This document shows positions 29,461 to 36,342 of a stretch of DNA of 48,932 nt, one piece after another (the stretch's first letter is position 1; each line of letters starts with the position of its first letter). Position numbers and translations under genes: made by a program. The notes below the pieces were generated by a model. The model was not told the DNA's origin. It saw only the letters and a list, made by a program, of their open reading frames with translations, and searched no databases. This stretch comes from a virus, in IMG/VR virus record IMGVR_UViG_3300047408_000317, positions 1-48,932 of that record. One strand, 5' to 3'.

Positions 29461-29766
29461 ATGAACACGCGATCGCCTCTCACCCCCGCGGAGCGAAAGA
29501 CGTTTCCCATTGGCGCCGCGGTCCGCTACAAACCCGGGTTCGGCGTCTACGGCTTCGAGGACTGTCTTGAAGCGGACGGCCGACTGCCCGGCGTGGTGCT
29601 CGGCTACACCCACACGCGGATCCGTCTCGAACTCACCTTGACGCAGCGCCGCGGGCAGACCGTCCGACGATCCGTCAACGTCGAGAGTGTGATCGGTGCT
29701 CCACGTGGAACGTCCGACACTGTCGGATCTGTTCTCCAAGGAGGGAGCGTAAATGGCGGCGCGTAA
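29461..29766 (+). CDS. hypothetical protein
   Basis: 101 residues. Compact beta-like segments (FPIGAAVRYKPGFGVYGF; GVVLGYTHTRIRLELTLTQ) suggest an SH3-like or KOW-like small barrel. Near its 3' end lies a CACGTG palindrome (29697-29712). Overlaps the next gene by 14 nt. Confidence 0.5.
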   Translation: MNTRSPLTPAERKTFPIGAAVRYKPGFGVYGFEDCLEADGRLPGVVLGYTHTRIRLELTLTQRRGQTVRRSVNVESVIGAPRGTSDTVGSVLQGGSVNGGA

Positions 29767-30120
29767 GGACCTCGCCGCGCTACGGGCGAGGTCCACTGAA
29801 GAATATCGGCGGCAGGAGGAGGAGCGACGTCGGCAGGAGGAGGAGCGACGCCGACAAGAAGAGCAACGTCGATACCGGGAGTTCGTGGGCCTCCGGGCGA
29901 TTTGTCGGCGTCGCACGAAGACGCTGGTCCGTAAGGGCCTCTTGGTCAAGGCGCCCTGCGAGTGCTGCGACGCGACCGAGGTGCAGGCCCACCACGAAGA
30001 CTACGAGCGCCCCGAGCACGTGCGGTGGCTGTGTCGACCACATCACGACGCCGTGCACCATGAAGGGCTGATCCTCCCGGTGAAAGAGGGTCGATGAGCG
30101 ACAACCTTCCACGTGGAACA
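29697..30120. repeat. pair of CCACGTGG palindromic sites
   Basis: CTCCACGTGGAACG at 29699-29712 and TTCCACGTGGAACA at 30107-30120 share the 11-bp core TCCACGTGGAA. The second is close to the parS consensus of ParB proteins (TGTTTCACGTGAAACA), but no parA or parB gene is visible. Both lie near gene ends or starts, so they could be regulator sites. Confidence 0.3.
29753..30097 (+). CDS. HNH-like zinc protein with repetitive charged N-terminus
   Basis: 114 residues. Residues 15-40 are a run of RRQEEE-type repeats encoded by a 21-bp tandem repeat (29815-29865), probably one long helix. Then 'CECCDATEVQAHHEDYERPE' and 'WLCRPHHDAVHH' give the CxxC plus His-His pattern of a small HNH or recombination-endonuclease-like zinc fold that is common in phages. 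Nuclease activity is not assured. Confidence 0.55.
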   Translation: MAARKDLAALRARSTEEYRRQEEERRRQEEERRRQEEQRRYREFVGLRAICRRRTKTLVRKGLLVKAPCECCDATEVQAHHEDYERPEHVRWLCRPHHDAVHHEGLILPVKEGR

Positions 30121-30711
30121 TCGCCGCCAAATGACGGCGTGGCGGCGACGTTGGCGGCGACGGTGGCGGCGTCGCACACGGTTGACGATGCCGCGGCCAT
30201 TCTGGGCTGTTCGAAGCGCAGTCTGGAACGCCACGCGCGCACGTGGGGCATCGCGAAGTACCCGCGGCCACAGGCCGGCTCACCGCCGATTACGGTCTAC
30301 GACCCTGACGACGTCGCCCGCGTCGCGTCTGAGCGCCGCCAGGGGCCCGCGCCGCACGTTCTACCGGTCGGCGCGGCCGGCAACGGGAATGGACACGGCT
30401 CGCTGATCGAAACCCGGGCCCGCGGCGCCTTTTCTCGACGTGAGGCCGACGACCCCGTCACCCAGGTTTTCGCGCTGTTCCTCCGGGCGCTCCAGTCTCC
30501 GCCATCGCCGCCAGTGGCGGAGACGGTGGCGGAGAGTGCGAATCCGTTTCTGACCCTGGCGGAAGCGGCGGCGTACCGGCATGTGTCGGAGCGGTTGGTG
30601 CTCCGGTGGATGCGCACCGGGAAGCTCGACTTCGAGCGGGAACCCCGATCGCAATGGACCGCGGCGGATCGCGGCTGGCGGATTCGACTGAAGGATCTGG
30701 AGGCGCTGTGA
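30094..30711 (+). CDS. two-helix-turn-helix DNA-binding protein
   Basis: 205 residues. Residues 27-52 ('HTVDDAAAILGCSKRSLERH') form one helix-turn-helix. Residues 152-205 ('FLTLAEAAAYRHVSERLVLR', 'WMRTGKLDFER') are an excisionase/MerR-like domain. The linker is low-complexity. It likely binds DNA as a regulator of this operon. Overlaps both neighbours by 4 nt. Confidence 0.6.
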   Translation: MSDNLPRGTSPPNDGVAATLAATVAASHTVDDAAAILGCSKRSLERHARTWGIAKYPRPQAGSPPITVYDPDDVARVASERRQGPAPHVLPVGAAGNGNGHGSLIETRARGAFSRREADDPVTQVFALFLRALQSPPSPPVAETVAESANPFLTLAEAAAYRHVSERLVLRWMRTGKLDFEREPRSQWTAADRGWRIRLKDLEAL

Positions 30712-30995
30712 CAGCTGATCTTACACGCGAGCTTCAGAAGTGTCGCCGCTGGAGGGTCTCCGGTTACGGTGAGATTCGCGCGTCGTTCAACGCGTGGGCT
30801 ATTCGCCCAGACCGGCGCGGGGTTGCGAGTGTGCGGGTGCGCTGTGGCAAACACGAAACGATCGAGGCGATGGTCTGGCGCGGGCTCGCGGAACTAAATC
30901 GGCGGTTACTCGACGGCATGCCGAAGCCGAAGCCGGAGGTCATCGCGCGGCGGAAACTCCGGGACGCGCCGTCCGTATCGAGGTTTTTGAATTGA
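30708..30995 (+). CDS. hypothetical protein
   Basis: 95 residues from a GTG overlapping the previous stop. 'SFNAWAIRPDRRGVASVRVR' and 'CGKHETIEAMVWRGLAELNR' look like a beta-alpha fold with a conserved Trp. Unknown function. Confidence 0.5.
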   Translation: MTADLTRELQKCRRWRVSGYGEIRASFNAWAIRPDRRGVASVRVRCGKHETIEAMVWRGLAELNRRLLDGMPKPKPEVIARRKLRDAPSVSRFLN

Positions 30996-31137
30996 CACGT
31001 CAGCCGCACCGCGTCCCGGACGACCGGATCGCGGAAGAGATCGCGGCGCTCGACAGCTACCTCGATCCGGGTCGACGTCGCCGGTGCCGTGTCCGACGTG
31101 TCGAGGCGAACGGCGGACGGAGTTGGAGGCGCGCTGA
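30992..31137 (+). pseudogene. possible small gene broken by a frameshift
   Basis: A TTG at 30992 overlaps the previous stop and opens about 27 sensible codons (PHRVPDDRIAEEIAALDSYL). A -1 shift around 31070-31080 then gives 'PVPCPTCRGERRTELEAR' and a stop TGA at 31135-31137 that overlaps the next start. Each half fits the coupling pattern of this operon, but no single frame spans it. It may be a decayed or programmed-frameshift gene, or coincidence. Confidence 0.2.
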
Positions 31138-31514
31138 TGCGCAACATGAGCTTCGCGCTGACGACGGCGCAAATCCGCAACCGCACGAAGACGGTGACGA
31201 GGCGCATCGGCTGGACCTTTCTCAAACCGGGCGATCGGCTGCGCGCCGTCGTGCAATGTCAGGGCTTGAAAAAAGGCGAGCATGTCGAGGAACTGGCCCT
31301 CTTGCGCGTCGAGAGCGTGCGCGTCGAACCGTTACGCGCGCTGCTCACCGATCTCGACTATGGAATCGCGGAGGTGAGACGGGAGGGCTTCGCCGGGCCG
31401 CCGCTCTATTCGAGTCCACTCGCGTTCGTCGAATTCTTTCAGAACACCCATCGGGCGAAGGCACGGCCGGGGCTCGATGCACCTGTAACGCGCATTGCGT
31501 TCAGCTATGTGTGA
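31137..31514 (+). CDS. ASCH domain-like phage protein
   Basis: 125 residues. 'SFALTTAQIRNRTKTVTRRI', 'WTFLKPGDRLRAVVQCQGLK', 'KGEHVEELALLRVESVRVEP' and 'GIAEVRREGFAG' are the run of motifs seen in phage ASCH-type proteins. ASCH domains bind RNA or modified bases. ATG 31137 follows TTGGAGG; an upstream ATG at 31089 is less likely. The protein was read with high confidence, its partner is unknown. Confidence 0.7.
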   Translation: MRNMSFALTTAQIRNRTKTVTRRIGWTFLKPGDRLRAVVQCQGLKKGEHVEELALLRVESVRVEPLRALLTDLDYGIAEVRREGFAGPPLYSSPLAFVEFFQNTHRAKARPGLDAPVTRIAFSYV

Positions 31515-31746
31515 GCGGGTCGCGATGCCCGGCGGCGGCGTGGCGATCGTCTGCGGAATCCGGCGACGTCGAAAGCGCTGCACGTACTGCCGGGAGTGGG
31601 CAGAGTACGAATGCGATACGTGCGACGTCCCGCTCTGTCGACGCTGCCGGACTCACGTGCCGCCGAACCAGGACTATTGCCGGACGCATCGGGCGGAGGC
31701 GCGCGCCGCCGCGGCCACGTTACGGAAAGATCTACAGGCAAGCTGA
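31507..31746 (+). CDS. zinc-finger small protein
   Basis: 79 residues. CTYCREWAEYECDTCDVPLC, RRCRTH and CRTH supply at least eight Cys/His in a B-box/RING-like spacing. It probably binds two zinc ions. Overlaps the previous gene by 8 nt. Function unknown. Confidence 0.55.
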   Translation: MCERVAMPGGGVAIVCGIRRRRKRCTYCREWAEYECDTCDVPLCRRCRTHVPPNQDYCRTHRAEARAAAATLRKDLQAS

Positions 31747-31928
31747 TGCCGATCACCCGTGAGGAGTTACACGCCCGGTCCTCGGCGCTCGATCTCTTGC
31801 AGGCCGCCCGCGGCGCGTGGCATCTCTGCCAATCGTTGTTGGCGACGCGGGAAGGCCCGACCGACGATCTGATTCGTGAGGTCGCGAACGCGCTCGCCGC
31901 GGCGATTAGAAAAGCGGAGGCGCGCTGA
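31746..31928 (+). CDS. small helical hypothetical protein
   Basis: 60 residues. Two predicted helices (REELHARSSALDLLQAARGA; DDLIREVANALAAAIRKAEA). Both ends overlap neighbours by a single base (TGATG). No family recognised. Confidence 0.5.
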   Translation: MPITREELHARSSALDLLQAARGAWHLCQSLLATREGPTDDLIREVANALAAAIRKAEAR

Positions 31929-32233
31929 TGGCGGAGACGGACAGCGTCCGGCGGTTCCTCGTGACCGCGCCCGATGACCACCTCCAAGCGTTTCATCTCG
32001 GGGTGTCCTTCACCCTCAACGCCATCGAGCGCCGCGGGCAGACCGTGTTCTACACGTGCATGGCTGAGGACGCCGCGTTGCCGTTCGAGGTCGCGGTACT
32101 GGCCGACGTGACGCTGCAGGAACTGGAGATCGAGGCCGACGACGAGGTCTATCCGGTGCGGCATCTGGGATCGCATGGGCTGACGTGGGTGCGGCCGTCC
32201 GCTGCGCCCGCAAAGAAAGCGAAGGCGCGGTGA
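31928..32233 (+). CDS. hypothetical protein
   Basis: 101 residues. Beta strands alternate with acidic turns (FTLNAIERRGQTVFYTCMAE; EVAVLADVTLQELEIEADD) and the C-terminus is Lys/Ala-rich. No motif recognised. Confidence 0.5.
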   Translation: MAETDSVRRFLVTAPDDHLQAFHLGVSFTLNAIERRGQTVFYTCMAEDAALPFEVAVLADVTLQELEIEADDEVYPVRHLGSHGLTWVRPSAAPAKKAKAR

Positions 32234-32514
32234 CGGAAAAAGCTGAACCCACCCGCGAACAGATCGCCCAGGACTACGCGAGGGCACTGGCGATCATCGA
32301 TAGCCTGCGCTGCGTCAACGCGGCGCTGCTCGACGCGCTGAATTGTGAGCCGTGGCACTGGGTCGGACAGGCCTGCGACGAGGAAGCCTGCTTTTGGTGC
32401 AACGCGAAACGCTTCAGCCGACCGACGGACGAAGCCGCGCACGAGGCTGATTGTCCGTGGGCCAAGCTGAGCCCGCACGCGACGGCGGTGGCGCTGCGGA
32501 AATATCTGGAGTGA
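32230..32514 (+). CDS. small zinc-binding hypothetical protein
   Basis: 94 residues from a GTG start overlapping the previous stop. A helical N-terminus (REQIAQDYARALAIIDSLR) is followed by 'CFWCNAKRFSRPTDEAAHEA' and 'DC', a C2HC-type zinc knuckle. This motif recurs in phage small proteins of unknown role. Confidence 0.55.
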   Translation: MTEKAEPTREQIAQDYARALAIIDSLRCVNAALLDALNCEPWHWVGQACDEEACFWCNAKRFSRPTDEAAHEADCPWAKLSPHATAVALRKYLE

Positions 32515-32516
32515 CC

Positions 32517-32864
32517 ATGACGACTGACGAAGCCCGCCTCCGCGCGCACAACCACGCGATGGCGCACGATCCGGTGTATGCCGCGACGATGCGCCGCCTC
32601 GCGATGGAAGCCGCCGCGCGGCACGCCCCCCTCAAGGAGCGGCTGCGTCGACGTCGAGCGATTCGCCGAGCGCGCTGGCTCGAAGGCCGGGCGTTTCGCG
32701 ATCGGCTGCCGCTGCCGCGGGTGTGGGCGCGCGGCCGTCGTTGGCGATCCTTCCTGACGGAGGAGGGCTTCTACGACTTTGCCGCTGACGTCCGCGAGTT
32801 GGTCTGTGAGCCCGTCCAGTTCGATCGCGTCGCGATGTGGGCAGATCCGCGAGAACGGTTATGA
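32517..32864 (+). CDS. basic hypothetical protein
   Basis: 115 residues. Arg-rich middle (KERLRRRRAIRRARWLEGRA; WARGRRWRS) would bind nucleic acid. Ends with a compact segment (FYDFAADVRELVCEPVQF). Unknown family. Confidence 0.45.
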   Translation: MTTDEARLRAHNHAMAHDPVYAATMRRLAMEAAARHAPLKERLRRRRAIRRARWLEGRAFRDRLPLPRVWARGRRWRSFLTEEGFYDFAADVRELVCEPVQFDRVAMWADPRERL

Positions 32865-33070
32865 CGCTCGCCGAATGGACCGAGATCGTCGTGAACGAGC
32901 TGCGTGAGCTCGGCTACGACGTCAGCATCTATCAAGGCTTTCCACTCGTGAAGCGCCCGACGGATTGGGACGCTGGCGTCCGACTCTTGAAACTCTCGCT
33001 GTCGGTCGCCGTCGACAAGCGCATCTACGCGGAGGGGATGTTATTCGTCCCGGCTGGGAGTCCGAGCTGA
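32861..33070 (+). CDS. small hypothetical protein
   Basis: 69 residues. 'WTEIVVNELRELGYDVSIYQ' and 'LLKLSLSVAVDKRIYAEGML' suggest an alpha/beta fold. Overlaps previous by 4 nt and next by 1 nt. Unknown function. Confidence 0.5.
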   Translation: MTLAEWTEIVVNELRELGYDVSIYQGFPLVKRPTDWDAGVRLLKLSLSVAVDKRIYAEGMLFVPAGSPS

Positions 33071-33378
33071 TGACTGATCAGCCCGACTATCGCGCGCACC
33101 TCCGCCGTCGCCTGGTGGAAACCGGCGTGCCGGCGTCCCTTCATGACGGCCTGACGGAGTACTTCGCCGCGCGTCGGCCGGTCGGATCGTTTCTGACCGC
33201 GGCGTTGTCGAACGACTTCGGTCAAGTCTGTATGCGCGCCGATCACGAGAATCGCTTCTGGCTCGTCGAGATCGCGCGGTTCCTGGTGTTCTATGTGCCA
33301 GCCGACGCCTGGGGATCGAAAGAGGCCGTGGACGCCTGGCTCGCGGATCCGGAGCCGGTCCCGGAGCCGTTCGAATGA
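33070..33378 (+). CDS. small hypothetical protein
   Basis: 102 residues. The segment 'LHDGLTEYFAARRPVGSFLT' and 'ALSNDFGQVCMRAD' is reminiscent of small phage proteins of the DUF-type but no name is secure. Last gene of the long rightward operon; it converges on the Ku operon with 15 nt between stops. Confidence 0.5.
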   Translation: MTDQPDYRAHLRRRLVETGVPASLHDGLTEYFAARRPVGSFLTAALSNDFGQVCMRADHENRFWLVEIARFLVFYVPADAWGSKEAVDAWLADPEPVPEPFE

Positions 33379-33393
33379 CCAGACGACCAGACG

Positions 33394-33750
33394 TTACGTG
33401 TGAATCCCGTCCGCTTCATCGCGCCACGGCACGTAGTCGTCGACGTCAGGCGCGAGAATCGGGCGCGGATGGACGGCCTTCGCCATCCGGAACGTTGGCT
33501 CGGCGGGTCTGACTGGCGGCGGGCGATCGCGCGGGCGATAGTGCTTCGCGCGCAGCGAAATACTCAATTCGTCACATTGACCAGACGGCTTGACGACCGG
33601 TGGTGGTGCGACCGCCGCCGCCAGCGCGCCCTGGAGGGCGGCGCGAATCTTCGCGAGTCCCTGCAGGGCCGCGGTGCGCGGGCCCGGGCCGACGAGCGCG
33701 GCCGCCTCCGCGATCGTCAAGGCGACAAAAATCCGCCCGGACTCGTGCAT
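33394..33750 (-). CDS. hypothetical protein, end of Ku operon
   Basis: 118 residues from ATG 33750, chosen because the upstream gene ends 17 nt before it. An Ala/Leu-rich helical N-terminal half (IFVALTIAEAAALVG; LAKIRAALQGALAAA) is followed by a Pro/Arg-rich tail (RPRDRPPPVRPAEP). Function unknown. Confidence 0.4.
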   Translation of the reverse strand: MHESGRIFVALTIAEAAALVGPGPRTAALQGLAKIRAALQGALAAAVAPPPVVKPSGQCDELSISLRAKHYRPRDRPPPVRPAEPTFRMAKAVHPRPILAPDVDDYVPWRDEADGIHT

Positions 33751-33767
33751 GGCCCCCTTGACGACAG

Positions 33768-33929
33768 CTAGCCAGTGATGCCGACGGCGCGTTCCCACGC
33801 CGTGTGTTTCACGGTGTTGAGCACACGATGGCCGGTGACTGACGACAGGAAAAACAGCACCGACGCGGTGAACGCCCACGGCCGACTCACCACCGGTTGC
33901 GCCCAGCCGACTCCAAACCATGTCTTCAT
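33768..33929 (-). CDS. small membrane protein after Ku
   Basis: 53 residues with one hydrophobic segment (PWAFTASVLFFLSSVTG, residues 17-33). Its start overlaps the Ku stop as ATGA, so it is translated from the same message. Function unknown. Confidence 0.45.
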   Translation of the reverse strand: MKTWFGVGWAQPVVSRPWAFTASVLFFLSSVTGHRVLNTVKHTAWERAVGITG

Positions 33930-34771
33930 GAGGCCCTCTTTCGTGTGACCGGCAGCGCCGCCTTCGCCGGCAGTTTCTTCACCGCCTCCAGGCTCATCAC
34001 CAGCGCATCGCGGAAGTGCATGACGGTCGGCGCCTGTACGGGCGGAATCACGATCTCCTCACCCGCGATCTTGGCGTCGATCAGCCGGCGCAGGTCAGCC
34101 TGATACTGATCGGTGAAGTCGGCCAGGTGCAGCGCGCCGGTGCGCGCGGCGATCACCTGGCGCGCCAGCGCGACCTCCTTCGGGTCGACGTCGACGGCGA
34201 GGTCCCCGATCGTCGCGACATCCCGAATCTCGCCCGCGTGGTGCAGCGTGTGCAGCATCAGGATCGGCGTCGTCGCCGTCCATCCAGGCCACGCGGCTGG
34301 CGACAACGGGCGCACGGCCACCAAGTACTCGCGGCCGTACAGCGCGAGCTTCCCGATGCCGACCGTGTCTTTCATCCCCGCGCTCATCACGGCATACGCG
34401 TCGCCGGCGGGCCCGCCGTCCGGCGCGAGGTAATAGGTCCGATCGATGTAGAGCGGATCGAGCGCCGCGGCCGGCGCGAACTGCAGCAGGTCGATCACCC
34501 GCGTCGACTCCGGCTTCACCGCGTCGAGCTCGTGCTCGTTCAGGATGACGTACCGGCCCTTTTCGAATTCGAAGCCCTTCACGATCTCCGCGCTCGGCAC
34601 TTCGCGCTTGCAGCTCGTGCACCATTTGCGCTGCGTCACCCGCGTCTGACAGTCGTCGTGGAGTTGGTTGAACGACAGCGACTCACTGTTCTCGGTGGCG
34701 GGGAACACCTTGATCGGAATCCGGACGCGGCCGATCTGCAGGACGCCTTTCCAGGTCGGACGCGCGCTCAT
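33926..34771 (-). CDS. ku: phage-encoded Ku DNA end-binding protein
   Basis: 281 residues from ATG 34771. 'MSARPTWKGVLQIGRVRIPI', 'SFNQLHDDC', 'KWCTSCKREVPSAEIVKGFE' and 'YVILNEHELDAVKPEST' are classic bacterial Ku features, continuing with 'IDRTYYLAPDGG', 'REYLVAVRPLSPAAWPGW' and 'TLHHAGEIRD'. The beta-barrel ring that threads onto DNA ends is complete and the length is normal. No LigD gene is present in the window, so it may borrow a host ligase, protect or circularise phage DNA ends, or block exonucleases. Ku is known from a few mycobacteriophages. The gene is in an operon with a helix-turn-helix regulator. Confidence 0.9.
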   Translation of the reverse strand: MSARPTWKGVLQIGRVRIPIKVFPATENSESLSFNQLHDDCQTRVTQRKWCTSCKREVPSAEIVKGFEFEKGRYVILNEHELDAVKPESTRVIDLLQFAPAAALDPLYIDRTYYLAPDGGPAGDAYAVMSAGMKDTVGIGKLALYGREYLVAVRPLSPAAWPGWTATTPILMLHTLHHAGEIRDVATIGDLAVDVDPKEVALARQVIAARTGALHLADFTDQYQADLRRLIDAKIAGEEIVIPPVQAPTVMHFRDALVMSLEAVKKLPAKAALPVTRKRAS

Positions 34772-35031
34772 TGCCGCAGGTCCATGCCGCCGACGGCCAT
34801 CTGGATCGGCTGCAGCGCGGCCCCGAACGTGTGCGACACGAGTGTCACCGGCACGCCGGCGTTCAGCAGGATCAGATCGTTCGGCGTCGGCTGCCACTGC
34901 GACACGACCCGCCCGTCCGGCGTGACGAGCGACGGCAGCGTCTGATACTCAGGCTGATGCTCCGCGATCGCGACCTCGCGTGTGCCTGGCGGCAGCAGGA
35001 ACAGCGCCGAATTCGGATGAATGATGTCCAT
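34768..35031 (-). CDS. hypothetical protein upstream of Ku
   Basis: 87 residues; start chosen just after the stop of the regulator gene. Beta-like with 'PDGRVVSQWQPTPNDLILLN' and 'GVPVTLVSHTFG'. The stop overlaps the Ku start (ATGA), so the two are coupled and may act together. No family recognised. Confidence 0.5.
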   Translation of the reverse strand: MDIIHPNSALFLLPPGTREVAIAEHQPEYQTLPSLVTPDGRVVSQWQPTPNDLILLNAGVPVTLVSHTFGAALQPIQMAVGGMDLRQ

Positions 35032-35035
35032 GCGA

Positions 35036-35266
35036 TTAGGCGCTTTCCCGCAGCTCGCGCGCGTCGGTCTGGCGGCGCGCCGGCGCCGTGCGGCGGGCGT
35101 TGATGAACGCCTCGAGATCCACTTCGTCGACCCGAAAGCGCGTGCCGATGCGGACGGCGCGTAATTTCCCTTGGTGGATGAGCTGCCGAATGTACGGGGA
35201 GTCGTACCCCAGCCGGCGCGCGACATGGGACACCTCAAGCAGGGGCGCGCGGTATTTGGTTGTCAT
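35036..35266 (-). CDS. excisionase/MerR-type DNA-binding regulator
   Basis: 76 residues. 'LEVSHVARRLGYDSPYIRQL', 'IHQGKLRAVRIGTRFRV' and 'VDLEAFI' are the standard HTH_17 (excisionase-family) pattern. First gene of the Ku operon, so it may autoregulate it; it could also be an excisionase. The 183 bp upstream (35267-35449) separate it from a divergent gene and hold no clear promoter. Confidence 0.7.
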   Translation of the reverse strand: MTTKYRAPLLEVSHVARRLGYDSPYIRQLIHQGKLRAVRIGTRFRVDEVDLEAFINARRTAPARRQTDARELRESA

Positions 35267-35449
35267 GGGTCCTCTCTAGTGTGTTCGAGTCCTACGGCGT
35301 GTGCCGACCGGGTGTGACGTGTTCCGACGCCGCCTGAGCACTTAGCCGACGCGGGCGCGTCGCGCTGCCCCGGATCTCGCGCAAGCTCTCTGCCACACCC
35401 CTACAACCGTTCGTCCGGATCCTGCGCGTGCGGAGGCACCTCAGCCGCT

Positions 35450-35668
35450 GTGTCCACATCAGACCAGGAGCCCATCGATCTGCGGCCGGGTCGGTCGCCG
35501 CTTGTCACCACGACGGCGACGACGGTGACGTTCGAATTGCGTGTCGTCGGCGGCGAGATGCGCGACGGCCTGTTTGTCCCCACCCCACGTACGCGCCTCG
35601 TCATTCAGTGCGATCAAGACGGCCACATTGGCGTGCGCATCGCCGAGAGCCGGACGGCCGGCGCATGA
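35450..35668 (+). CDS. small hypothetical protein before terminase
   Basis: 72 residues from a GTG, with CGGAGG 12 nt upstream. Beta-like (TTVTFELRVVGGEMRDGLF; TRLVIQCDQDGHIGVRIA). The 116 bp between it and the small terminase gene are where cos would be sought. Confidence 0.4.
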   Translation: MSTSDQEPIDLRPGRSPLVTTTATTVTFELRVVGGEMRDGLFVPTPRTRLVIQCDQDGHIGVRIAESRTAGA

Positions 35669-35784
35669 CGAGCCAGGTCCCACGCGTCGCGCCGCGAAAC
35701 CCGGGGGGCCCCTGCGGCCACGCGGCTGGAGCGGGTCTAAACGACCGCAGAGAACCTCTAGGCGTCCGCGGACATTAAGGGCTA

Positions 35785-36342
35785 ATGGCTAATACCCGAC
35801 CCCGGACGCGTGCTGCTCGAGCGACGCCGACGGCGCCAGCCGTGGCCGTCGCCGCCGCCGCACCACGCCTGACTCGTCGCGAGCTCGCCGAGGCGATGGG
35901 TGTCGTGATGATGACGATCACGAAATGGGAAGCGCGCGGCATGCCGGTGCTCGAGCGCGGCCGCCCTGGCAAGCCGTCGTACTACGACCTCGAGGCCTGC
36001 GAGGCGTGGAAGGCGGCCGTCGAGGAACAGGCGCAGGCCAGTGGCACCGTCGACGTCGCCAAAGAGCGCGCGCTACGCGAGCGGGCGCAAGCCGCCCTCG
36101 CGAATCAGACGTATCAGATGCGATCCGGCGAGCTGTTGCCGCGCGCCGAGGTCGAGCGCCAGTGGGAGGCCGAGATCCTCGCGGTCCGGACGAAGCTGCT
36201 GCAGATCGCGCCGCTGTTCGCCGAGCGCGTCTATCAGGCGGCCCTGACTGACGGGATTCCTGGCGTGGAACGGCTGCTGGGCGACTGCGTCGATGAGGTG
36301 CTGCGCGAATTGTCCGGCGTCCAGGACGGGGCGATCGCGTGA
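35785..36342 (+). CDS. terminase small subunit, Nu1-like
   Basis: 185 residues. After a Pro/Ala-rich start, 'LTRRELAEAMGVVMMTITKW' (residues 31-50) is the winged helix-turn-helix of lambda Nu1-type subunits, followed by 'GKPSYYDLEACEAW' wing and a long helical part that would assemble with the large subunit. It overlaps the large-subunit gene by 4 nt. The protein recognises the packaging site and positions the cutting enzyme. Confidence 0.8.
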   Translation: MANTRPRTRAARATPTAPAVAVAAAAPRLTRRELAEAMGVVMMTITKWEARGMPVLERGRPGKPSYYDLEACEAWKAAVEEQAQASGTVDVAKERALRERAQAALANQTYQMRSGELLPRAEVERQWEAEILAVRTKLLQIAPLFAERVYQAALTDGIPGVERLLGDCVDEVLRELSGVQDGAIA

